Source of the DNA: DATLFA01 sp039934635
GTDB lineage: Bacteria > Actinomycetota > Acidimicrobiia > Acidimicrobiales > WLNW01
DNA: 38,026 bases
Direction of reading: 5' to 3'
Assembly: GCA_039934635.1 (NCBI GenBank)
Contig: JBDTLT010000028.1
Location: forward strand, 1 to 38,026
The translations under genes were made by a program, and so were the position numbers. The notes below the pieces were generated by a model. That model had not been told where the DNA came from. It worked only from the letters and a program-made list of their open reading frames with translations, and did no database searches. Below are positions 21,359-28,022 of this stretch, one piece after another (positions within the stretch are counted from its first letter, which is position 1; each line of letters opens with the position of its first letter).

Positions 21359-21984
21359 TCTCGCGACGTGCTGAGGTGCACTCCGTCGTCGTCGATGTAG
21401 TTGATCAACGGTCCGCTGACGGTCAACCCGCCCCGGTTCAACAGGCGGCCCTTGCGCACGAGGATCGATCGAATACGTCCGGTCGAGGGTTCCAGCTCCC
21501 ACGACGCGACGATTCCGAGCAGCTCACGTTCTCGGGTTCGCACCGGGACTGGAGCGCGCAGGGCGAGCGTCCCGTGCGGCGTCAGTTCGTGCACGGCGAA
21601 CGTGCGCCCGCCCGGGGGGATGAGCCACACGCCGAGACCCTCGGCGCGTGCTTCCGGGGGCAACGGGTCACCGAAGTCGTATGGGACGGTGAGGCGATCG
21701 AAGCGCAACACGTCGCGGCGATCGCGATCGAGGGCAATTTGTTCGCCATCGCTCGACATCACACAGTGCAGCGGAACGAGTCGGCCGCTGCCTGCCATGT
21801 CGGCGTTGGTTACAACAACGTGCGTGACCTCCGTGGATCGGACATCGATGATCAATGCGGCAACACCGCCGAGTTCACCGTCGTGAGCGGACACCCGGGT
21901 GCCGCAATGGACTTCTACGGTTGCGGCACGGCGCGACTGGGCGCCGAATGAAGTTCGGTTTTCGCCGGCCTGCTGAGCACTCAT
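21343..21984 (-). CDS. Double PRC-barrel-like protein
   Basis: 213 residues, starting at 21984 in an ATGA overlap with the superoxide dismutase stop. There are two PRC-barrel-like halves. The first is V-H-C-G-T-R-V-S-A-H-D-G-E-L-G-G-V-A-A-L-I-I-D through T-H-V-V-V-T. The second is E-L-L-G-I-V-A-S-W-E-L-E-P-S-T-G-R-I-R-S-I-L-V-R-K-G through Y-I-D-D-D-G-V-H-L. PRC barrels are small beta domains found in RimM and in stress or photosynthetic proteins; a binding partner is not evident. Coupling to superoxide dismutase implies a role in the same stress response. Function unknown. Confidence 0.75.
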   Translation of the reverse strand: MSAQQAGENRTSFGAQSRRAATVEVHCGTRVSAHDGELGGVAALIIDVRSTEVTHVVVTNADMAGSGRLVPLHCVMSSDGEQIALDRDRRDVLRFDRLTVPYDFGDPLPPEARAEGLGVWLIPPGGRTFAVHELTPHGTLALRAPVPVRTRERELLGIVASWELEPSTGRIRSILVRKGRLLNRGGLTVSGPLINYIDDDGVHLSTSRDQLLG

Positions 21985-22610
21985 CGAGGCATTCCAGTCG
22001 GCACGGCGAGCGCGCTGCTCGCGAGCGCGAATCGCTCGGCCACGTTCTGCCACGAAATGATGTTCCAGATGGCGGTGATGTAGTCGGCGCGGCGGTTCTC
22101 GTATTGCAGGTAGTACGCGTGCTCCCACGCGTCGATCACGAGTAGGGGGATCGTGCCCTGGCCGACGTTGCCTTGATGGTCGTAGGCCTGCTCGATGAGC
22201 AGTCGATGCCCGAGTGGTTCATAGGCCAGGATCGCCCAGCCGGAACCCTGCACGGTCGCGGCCGCACGCGACATCTGGCTGCGGAACGCGTTGAATGAAC
22301 CGAACTGCTCGGCGATCGCATCGGCCAGCGCTCCGTCCGGCGTGCCACCGCCTTCGGGTGACAGGTTTGTCCAGAGGATGCTGTGCAACACGTGTCCCGA
22401 CAGATTGAACGCGAGGGTCGACTCGAGCCCGATGATCGTGACCCACTGGTCGGCTGCTCGTGCCTCTTCCATTCGCTCGAGTGTTGTTTTGATGCCCTGG
22501 ACGTAGGTGGCGTGATGCTTCGAATGGTGGAGTTGCACGATCCGTGCCGAAAGATGGGGTTGCAAGGCCCCATAGTCGTAGGGCAGTTCGGGCAGCACGT
22601 AAGACGACAT
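21981..22610 (-). CDS. sodA: Fe/Mn superoxide dismutase
   Basis: 209 residues, ATG at 22610 with GGAGGA upstream. All four metal ligands are visible: His in H-H-S-K-H-H-A-T-Y-V, His in G-H-V-L-H-S, and Asp/His in I-D-A-W-E-H-A-Y-Y-L. W-T-N-L-S-P-E-G-G-G-T-P-D and G-S-G-W-A-I-L are typical. The segment Y-D-H-Q-G-N carries the residues that tune Fe versus Mn, but I would not call the metal from sequence alone. Cytosolic enzyme converting superoxide to peroxide and oxygen. It forms a coupled pair with the PRC-barrel gene and lies downstream of a MarR gene on the same strand. A GTACTACA-N14-ACATATA element sits at 22659-22687 in its promoter. Confidence 0.95.
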   Translation of the reverse strand: MSSYVLPELPYDYGALQPHLSARIVQLHHSKHHATYVQGIKTTLERMEEARAADQWVTIIGLESTLAFNLSGHVLHSILWTNLSPEGGGTPDGALADAIAEQFGSFNAFRSQMSRAAATVQGSGWAILAYEPLGHRLLIEQAYDHQGNVGQGTIPLLVIDAWEHAYYLQYENRRADYITAIWNIISWQNVAERFALASSALAVPTGMPR

Positions 22611-22655
22611 ACGACTTCCTCCTCTGGCGGCCTCTGCTGGGCTGCCGTTTTATAT

Positions 22656-22687
22656 GCAGTACTACAATGAATGTAAGTCTACATATA
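22656..22687. promoter_or_regulatory. Bipartite operator-like site upstream of superoxide dismutase (site A)
   Basis: GCAGTACTACA (22656-22666), 14 nt, then ACATATA (22681-22687). The same arrangement with the same spacing occurs at 23312-23343. On the sod strand, TTACAT and TATAAA with a 16-nt spacer could be the promoter, with the site lying across it. MarR binding is inferred. Confidence 0.5.
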
Positions 22688-22741
22688 ATCCGACAGAACG
22701 GAGCGCGTGCCGTAGGAGTCGCCCGACCGATCGCCGGTAGG

Positions 22742-23251
22742 TCAGGCGGGCGAGACGAGGCCGGCCAGCTCGACCTCGTCGGGAAGCTCGCCCGCCGCGG
22801 CGGCGAAGGCGCGCAGCGCGTCGACCGTGGGGAGGTGTGACTCCGACGGCATGCGCCGCACGATTGCTTTGATGTCCTCGCGCCGCCTCGCCGTTACTTC
22901 GTCGACGAGACGACGGCCCCGAGCCGCCAGTGACACGGAGACTTCGCGCCGGTTCTCCGGTGTGGATCTGCGCAGCACCAGTTTCTTGGCGACCAGCCGG
23001 TCGCACAACCGGGTCGCGGTCGATGGATGCACCGACAGGCTTTCGGCCAACGAGCCAACGGTCTGCGGTCCGCGGGAGGACAGCACGAAGAGCGCTCGAT
23101 ACTGCGGAAGTGTCACGTCGTCAGAAGACTCGGCAATCGACCGAGCGGCGACTCCGATCAGTGCTCGCGACGCGTTGAGCACCGCCTCGGTGACGGCTTC
23201 GAGGTCGTGCGCAGCCACCGATGCGTCGGTGCCCGCTGCTGGGTGCGGCAT
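22742..23251 (-). CDS. MarR-family transcription regulator (oxidative-stress block)
   Basis: 169 residues, ATG at 23251 with GGAGGA upstream. MarR features: L-P-Q-Y-R-A-L-F-V-L-S-S-R-G-P-Q-T-V-G-S-L-A-E-S-L-S-V-H-P-S-T-A-T-R-L-C-D-R-L as the HTH, and R-S-T-P-E-N-R-R-E-V-S-V-S-L-A-A-R-G as the wing. Divergent from the universal stress protein and upstream of superoxide dismutase. The Cys in T-R-L-C-D-R is a possible redox sensor, but this is speculation. The two bipartite sites at 22656 and 23312 flank its gene and are the best candidates for its operators. Confidence 0.92.
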   Translation of the reverse strand: MPHPAAGTDASVAAHDLEAVTEAVLNASRALIGVAARSIAESSDDVTLPQYRALFVLSSRGPQTVGSLAESLSVHPSTATRLCDRLVAKKLVLRRSTPENRREVSVSLAARGRRLVDEVTARRREDIKAIVRRMPSESHLPTVDALRAFAAAAGELPDEVELAGLVSPA

Positions 23252-23311
23252 TGCAAAATCCTCCGTTTCTGTTTTCGAGCGTAGCTGCCGGGGCTCGCCG
23301 GACCAATAACT

Positions 23312-23343
23312 GCTGTACTACACTAGTTGCATAACAACATATA
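23312..23343. promoter_or_regulatory. Bipartite operator-like site between MarR and universal stress protein (site B)
   Basis: GCTGTACTACA (23312-23322), 14 nt, then ACATATA (23337-23343), matching site A in both halves and in spacing. It lies in the divergent MarR/USP intergenic region. Inferred regulator site. Confidence 0.5.
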
Positions 23344-23389
23344 TCGCACCAAGGGGCGAGTGGAGCTGCTCGTCGGTAAGGAGCCCGCT

Positions 23390-23920
23390 GTGAAGAGAAT
23401 CGTCGTTGGTCTCATCGACACGCCCACCGCACGAGCGGCGCTGCGTTGGGCAACGTGGCACGCCGCCGCAACCGGCTCGCTCATCGAAGTGGTGACGGTC
23501 ATCCAACCGCTCCCGTCATATGTGTGGAGTGAAGTGTTGGGGACATCGGCGCCACCGCTCGTGACGGTGGGCGGCCTGCGAGCGGAGGCGGGTGCGTTGC
23601 AGCAACGAGTACTGCGTCAGGAGTTCGGCCCGAGGTTCGGCGCGGTTCCGATCCGTACGAGCGTCGTCGCCGGCGAGGCCGCCTCGGGACTCGCGCGCGC
23701 GGCGGCCGACGCCGATCTACTCGCGGTGGGCCGATCTCGCCATCGCCGGTTCCTGCGGCGATCGATCGGCGAGCGTTGCTCACACCTCTTCGAGGGACCG
23801 GTGGTGATGGTGCCGGCCGACCACGAGGCCGGTGGCTGCGATCGCGAAGAGATTGTGGAAGCGGGCAGTCAAATCTCGGCCCCGACTCAGATCGGTGCGA
23901 CATTGGCCAATCTGCAGTGA
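23390..23920 (+). CDS. Universal stress protein family member
   Basis: 176 residues. The GTG at 23390 has AAGGAG at 23378-23383 and gives K-R-I-V-V-G-L-I-D-T-P-T-A-R-A-A-L-R-W-A, the normal USP start; the TTG at 23327 would fall inside the operator-like site. The alpha-beta fold has V-A-G-E-A-A-S-G-L-A-R-A-A-A-D-A-D-L-L-A-V-G-R-S-R-H-R-R-F and S-I-G-E-R-C-S-H-L-F-E-G-P-V-V-M-V. The ATP-binding G-x2-G-x9-G-S/T motif appears only partly (V-G-R-S-R-H), so nucleotide binding is doubtful. It shares the stress block with sod, MarR and katG. Confidence 0.88.
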   Translation: MKRIVVGLIDTPTARAALRWATWHAAATGSLIEVVTVIQPLPSYVWSEVLGTSAPPLVTVGGLRAEAGALQQRVLRQEFGPRFGAVPIRTSVVAGEAASGLARAAADADLLAVGRSRHRRFLRRSIGERCSHLFEGPVVMVPADHEAGGCDREEIVEAGSQISAPTQIGATLANLQ

Positions 23921-23923
23921 TGT

Positions 23924-23936
23924 ACCGCGGCGCGGT
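23924..23936. terminator. Candidate terminator hairpin between USP and katG
   Basis: ACCGC-GGC-GCGGT, 5-bp GC-rich stem with a 3-nt loop, lies in the 21-bp gap between convergent genes. No T-run. Confidence 0.35.
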
Positions 23937-23941
23937 CTGCT

Positions 23942-26140
23942 TCAGGCGAGGTCGAAGCGATCGAGGTTCATGACCTTGTTCCACGCGGCCACGAAGTCGC
24001 GCACGAACTTCTCCTTCGCGTCGTCACCTGCGTAGACCTCTGCCACGGCGCGGAGCTGAGAGTTGGAACCGAAGACGAGATCGACGGCAGTTGCCGTCCC
24101 GCGCACATTGCCCGTCGCGCGGTCACGGCCTTCGTACACATTCTCGGATTCGGCCGATGCCTTCCACTGCGTGTTCAGGTCGAGCAGGTTCACGAAGAAG
24201 TCGTTCGTAAGCGTCTCCGGCTCTTCGGTGAATACGCCGTGGGGCGTCTGTCCTGAGTTGGTGTTCAGCGCGCGCATGCCGCCGATGAGCACTGTCATCT
24301 CGGGAGCAGTCAACGTCAACATGTTGGCCTGCTCGAGCAGCAGGGTCTCCGGCGACAATTTCTCGCCGGCCTGCAGGTAGTTGCGGAACCCGTCTGCCGT
24401 CAGCTCGAGCACGGCGAAGGACTCGACGTCGGTTTGCTCTTGCGAGGCGTCGGTGCGCCCCGGTGCGAACGCGACGGGGACGGTGTGCCCCGCGTTCGTT
24501 GCGGCCTGTTCGATGGCCGCGCATCCACCGAGAACGATCAGGTCCGCGAGCGAGACCTTCTTTCCGTCGGGCTGCGCGTCGTCGAAGCCTTTCTGGATCT
24601 TCTCGAGGGTCTGCAGCACCTTCGCGACTTCGCTCGCCTGGTTGATGTCCCAGTCGCGCTGCGGCGCCAGACGAATCCGCGCCCCGTTCGCTCCGCCGCG
24701 CTTGTCGGTGCCGCGGAATGTCGCGGCCGACGCCCACGCCGCCGAGACGAGCTGCGACACGGACAGTCCCGATGCGAGGATCGTGCTCTTGAGCGCAGCG
24801 ATGTCGTCGTTGTCGATCAACGGGTGATCGACCGCGGGAACGGGGTCCTGCCACAGCTGCGGTTCGGACGGAACGAGCGCGCCGACGTAGCGAGTGATCG
24901 GGCCCATGTCACGGTGGGTCAACTTGAACCACGCCTTGGCGAACGCCTCTGCGAGTTGGTCGGGGTTCTCGTGAAAACGTTTGGCGATCGGCGCGTAGAT
25001 GGGATCGACCTTCAGTGCGAGATCGGTCGTCAGCATCATCGGGGCGTGGCGTTCGGACGCAATATGCGCATCGGGCACGGTGTCTCGTGCCGAGGGATCG
25101 GTAGGCGTCCACTGCTTCGCGCTGGCGGGGCTCGTCGTCAGCTCCCACTCGTAGCGGAACAGGTTGTCCAAATAACCGTTGTCCCACCGCACCGGATCGC
25201 TGGTCCACGCGCCCTCGAGCCCGCTCGTGAGCGTGTCGGCGCCCTTGCCGGTGCCGAATGTGTTGTGCCAACCCAGGCCCTGCGCTTCGAGGGGACAACC
25301 TTCGGGCTCGGGCCCGATGTATTCGGGCCCGCCGGCTCCGTGGCACTTGCCGAACGTGTGCCCGCCGACGATGAGCGCCAGCGTTTCCTCGTCGTTCATC
25401 GCCATGCGCGCGAACGTCTCTCGAATGTCTCGCGCGGAAGCCGCTGGATCCGGATTGCCGTTCGGACCCTCCGGATTCACGTAGATGAGACCCATCTGTA
25501 CGGCGCCGAGCGCGCCCGCGAGTTCTCGGTCACCGCTGTAGCGCTCGTCGCCGAGCCATGTGTCCTCGGGGCCCCAGAAGACCTCGTCGGGCTCCCAGAT
25601 GTCCTCGCGCCCGCCACCGAAACCGAACGTCGTGAAACCCATCGATTCCAGCGCGCAGTTGCCGGCGAAGATGATCAGGTCGGCCCACGAGACCTTGCGG
25701 CCGTACTTCTGCTTGACCGGCCAGAGCAATCGCCGCGCCTTGTCGAGGTTCGCGTTGTCGGGCCAGCTGTTGAGCGGCGCGAAGCGTTGCGCGCCGCTGC
25801 CGCCACCGCCGCGGCCGTCGGCGATGCGGTATGTACCGGCGGAGTGCCACGCCATGCGAATGAAGAGCGGCCCGTAGTGGCCGTAGTCGGCCGGCCACCA
25901 GTCTTGCGACGTCGTCATCACGGCGACGATGTCCTGCTTCAACGCGTCGAGGTCGACGGTCTTGAACTCTGCTGCGTAGTCGAAGTCCGCGTCCATCGGG
26001 TTCGACCGAGGAGAATGTTGTTGGAGGACCTGCAGGTTCAGTTGGTTCGGCCACCAGTCTTGATTGGACTGTGGGCGAGTCGGCTTGGGTGTGGGGGAGG
26101 GGATTGCTGGATTCTCGCTGTCGCTGGCGCTGTTGGACAT
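23942..26140 (-). CDS. katG: Catalase-peroxidase
   Basis: 732 residues using the ATG at 26140, which has GAGGAG at a proper distance; the in-frame ATG at 26146 would sit directly against that site. The two-domain haem peroxidase is full length. Distal residues are in F-I-R-M-A-W-H-S-A-G-T-Y-R (Arg, Trp, His at about 95-99). The Met-Tyr-Trp cofactor residues lie in L-I-Y-V-N-P-E-G and A-R-M-A-M-N-D-E-E, and the proximal His is in V-G-G-H-T-F-G-K-C-H-G. The C-terminal pseudo-domain has L-V-S-A-A-W-A-S-A-A-T-F-R. It decomposes hydrogen peroxide in the cytosol. It follows furA by 27 bp and should be under FurA control from the promoter upstream of furA. Confidence 0.98.
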   Translation of the reverse strand: MSNSASDSENPAIPSPTPKPTRPQSNQDWWPNQLNLQVLQQHSPRSNPMDADFDYAAEFKTVDLDALKQDIVAVMTTSQDWWPADYGHYGPLFIRMAWHSAGTYRIADGRGGGGSGAQRFAPLNSWPDNANLDKARRLLWPVKQKYGRKVSWADLIIFAGNCALESMGFTTFGFGGGREDIWEPDEVFWGPEDTWLGDERYSGDRELAGALGAVQMGLIYVNPEGPNGNPDPAASARDIRETFARMAMNDEETLALIVGGHTFGKCHGAGGPEYIGPEPEGCPLEAQGLGWHNTFGTGKGADTLTSGLEGAWTSDPVRWDNGYLDNLFRYEWELTTSPASAKQWTPTDPSARDTVPDAHIASERHAPMMLTTDLALKVDPIYAPIAKRFHENPDQLAEAFAKAWFKLTHRDMGPITRYVGALVPSEPQLWQDPVPAVDHPLIDNDDIAALKSTILASGLSVSQLVSAAWASAATFRGTDKRGGANGARIRLAPQRDWDINQASEVAKVLQTLEKIQKGFDDAQPDGKKVSLADLIVLGGCAAIEQAATNAGHTVPVAFAPGRTDASQEQTDVESFAVLELTADGFRNYLQAGEKLSPETLLLEQANMLTLTAPEMTVLIGGMRALNTNSGQTPHGVFTEEPETLTNDFFVNLLDLNTQWKASAESENVYEGRDRATGNVRGTATAVDLVFGSNSQLRAVAEVYAGDDAKEKFVRDFVAAWNKVMNLDRFDLA

Positions 26141-26167
26141 GTGCATCTCCTCGGGGTTCGTTGTGAA

Positions 26168-26626
26168 CTATGTGATTGCGTTGTCGGCGGCGATCGCAGT
26201 CGCGGCACTGCACTCGGGGCACTGGCCCCAATAGATGACCTCGGCTTCGTCGACCGTGTAGCCCGCGTCGTCGGCCGCCGTGAGACACGGCGTGTCGCCG
26301 ACCGCGCAGTCGACGTCGACCATGCGATTGCAGGCACGGCAGATGAGGTGGTGATGGTTATCCCCGACCCGATCCTCATAGCGCGCCGGCGAACCGGCGG
26401 GCTGAATGCGCCGCAGTAGGCCCTTGTCGGTGAGCACAGCGAGCACGTCGTACACCGCTTGGCGGGACACGGTCCCGATCTCGGCCCGCACGACCTTCTC
26501 GATCTCGTCCGCGGTGCGGTGCGGTCGGCCCGACGTTGCCCGTAGCACCGCGAGGCGCTGCGCGGTGACCTGCAACCCGTGTTGCCGCAGCAGCGCGGAA
26601 TTGTCGATGGCGGGTGTTCCGGGCAC
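26168..26626 (-). CDS. furA: Fur-family repressor of katG
   Basis: 152 residues starting at the GTG at 26626. Fur features: L-Q-V-T-A-Q-R-L-A-V-L-R-A, the winged helix V-S-R-Q-A-V-Y-D-V-L-A-V-L-T-D-K-G-L-L-R-R-I, the metal site H-H-H-L-I-C-R-A-C, and a second C-P-E-C pair near the C-terminus for structural zinc. Position directly before katG is the mycobacterial furA-katG arrangement, in which FurA represses both genes and is inactivated by peroxide. There is no Shine-Dalgarno; a TATGAT -10 six bases upstream of the GTG implies a leaderless mRNA, and a FurA-like box overlaps the -35. Confidence 0.95.
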   Translation of the reverse strand: MPGTPAIDNSALLRQHGLQVTAQRLAVLRATSGRPHRTADEIEKVVRAEIGTVSRQAVYDVLAVLTDKGLLRRIQPAGSPARYEDRVGDNHHHLICRACNRMVDVDCAVGDTPCLTAADDAGYTVDEAEVIYWGQCPECSAATAIAADNAIT

Positions 26627-26632
26627 GGGCGC

Positions 26633-26666
26633 ATCATAATCCCCATTTTGGAATTAGTCCAGAATT
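26633..26666 (-). promoter_or_regulatory. furA-katG promoter with FurA box
   Basis: On the minus strand, -35 TGGACT (26661-26656), a 17-nt spacer and -10 TATGAT (26638-26633), then 6 nt to the GTG start at 26626. The -35 lies inside TGGA-N5-TCCA with AT-rich flanks (26646-26666). The stretch GACTAATTCCA is shared with the mycobacterial FurA operator as I recall it. Autorepression is inferred. Confidence 0.75.
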
Positions 26667-26689
26667 TGTGCGATGCCAGATTCCTGTTG

Positions 26690-27499
26690 CTAGGCAACCG
26701 CCGTACCGAAGAGGCGGCCGATGCCGTAGGTGATCCCGGCTGCCGCGACGACGATGATCAGTTGTCGCAGCGCGCCCCACGCGGTAGAGCGGTCGCTGTA
26801 GCGGGCCACGACGCCGCCGAACACGAGACTGGCACCCGCAGTGAGTCCCACCGACAGCGCCGCCGCGCCGGTCCCGCTGATGAAGAACCACGGCATCAAC
26901 GGCACCAGCGCGCCGCCGGCGAAGTACGCCAGTGACGTCGTCGCGGCGGTGAGCGGAGAGCCGAGCCCGTCGAGGTTGATACCGAACAGCGAACGCGCGC
27001 TGAAGTCGAGGAACCGTTCTTCGTCGAGTGACAGCTCGGCGGCCGCGGTCTGCGCGGTCGCGCGCCCGAAGCCGGTGGCCTCGAGATGAGCGGACAAGCG
27101 GTCGAGCACCAACTTCGGGTTGCGTGCGACCAGCCGGCGCACGTCTCCGAGCAAGCTCGTGTAGAGCTCGACCTGATTGCGCACCGACACCCATTCACCC
27201 GCGGCCATCGACAAGCAGCCCGCCAGCAAACTCGCAAACCCACCGAGGCGCACGCTCGACGCGCTGGCGTCGGCGCCCGCCAAAGCCAAGATGAGACAGA
27301 CGTTGGTCACCAGCCCGTCGTTGACACCGAGCACGGCCGCTCTCGCACCGCCGCGGGCGACTCGTGCGACTCGTGCGGCCAATTCCGCCGCATCCGCCGC
27401 AGGATCGGCCGCACGCGGCTCGATCGGGATGCGCAGCGGTTGGATCGGGCGAGACGCGGCGACCGGACGATCGTTCGCGATCTCGCGCCGCCCGGTCAC
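26690..27499 (-). CDS. VIT1/CCC1-family iron/manganese transporter
   Basis: 269 residues; the GTG at 27499 overlaps the peroxiredoxin stop (GTGA). The CCC1-like membrane protein has G-V-N-D-G-L-V-T-N-V-C-L-I-L-A-L-A-G-A, L-A-G-C-L-S-M-A-A-G-E-W-V-S-V-R-N-Q-V-E, a cytosolic helical metal-binding segment rich in Glu (E-L-S-L-D-E-E-R-F), then three more membrane spans ending I-G-R-L-F-G. It probably exports or stores Fe2+/Mn2+, consistent with neighbouring peroxide-defence genes. A weak hairpin (GTTGC-TAG-GCAAC, 26686-26698) at its stop codon may end the transcript before the furA promoter. Confidence 0.9.
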   Translation of the reverse strand: MTGRREIANDRPVAASRPIQPLRIPIEPRAADPAADAAELAARVARVARGGARAAVLGVNDGLVTNVCLILALAGADASASSVRLGGFASLLAGCLSMAAGEWVSVRNQVELYTSLLGDVRRLVARNPKLVLDRLSAHLEATGFGRATAQTAAAELSLDEERFLDFSARSLFGINLDGLGSPLTAATTSLAYFAGGALVPLMPWFFISGTGAAALSVGLTAGASLVFGGVVARYSDRSTAWGALRQLIIVVAAAGITYGIGRLFGTAVA

Positions 27500-27960
27500 G
27501 ATGCGCGCAGTTCCGCCAGCGTGTCGAGCACAGCTGAGGCATGGTCGGCAACGCCACTGACGGCAAAGGTCTTGCAGATGACGCCGTCCGCGTCGATCAA
27601 GTAGGAGACCCGCAAAGGAAACGCCGCGTATTGATCATCGGGTTCGCGCTCCACTTCGTATGCACGGCCAACCTGGTGATCCGTGTCGGAAAGAAGCCTG
27701 AATCCGAAGCCTTGCGCGTCGGACCACGCCTTGTTCTCCGCGTTCGTGTCGAACGAGACCCCGACGACCGTGCATCCTGCTGCCGCGAACTCGTCACGAC
27801 GGTCCCTCAGCATCTGGCCCTCGATCGTGCACCCGAGTGTGCCGGCCTTCGGGTACCACCACAGCAGCACCCACCTGCCGCGCAGCGCTTCCAGCGACAA
27901 CGGCACGCCGTCCTGGTCGGGCAAGGTGAACCGCGGCGCCCGCGTGCCGGCATCGAGCAT
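27496..27960 (-). CDS. Bcp/PrxQ-type peroxiredoxin
   Basis: 154 residues, ATG at 27960. Thioredoxin-fold peroxiredoxin: A-P-R-F-T-L-P-D-Q-D-G, W-V-L-L-W-W-Y-P-K-A-G-T-L-G-C-T-I-E-G-Q with peroxidatic Cys44. The usual PrxQ resolving Cys five residues later is absent (G-Q instead of x-C), so it would work as a 1-Cys enzyme or use Cys63 (A-A-G-C-T-V-V-G). It reduces hydroperoxides in the cytosol. It is co-translated with the VIT transporter and belongs to the same stress block as furA-katG. Confidence 0.93.
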   Translation of the reverse strand: MLDAGTRAPRFTLPDQDGVPLSLEALRGRWVLLWWYPKAGTLGCTIEGQMLRDRRDEFAAAGCTVVGVSFDTNAENKAWSDAQGFGFRLLSDTDHQVGRAYEVEREPDDQYAAFPLRVSYLIDADGVICKTFAVSGVADHASAVLDTLAELRAS

Positions 27961-28022
27961 GTGCTGACATTAGCGGTGCGAGGATTCACCGCGACCCAAA
28001 CAACCTGATGCAAAGGTGCTCG

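Noticed and set aside
24434..26419. A 661-codon plus-strand frame antisense to katG
   Set aside because: No family resemblance, atypical composition and full overlap with the well-supported katG and furA genes.
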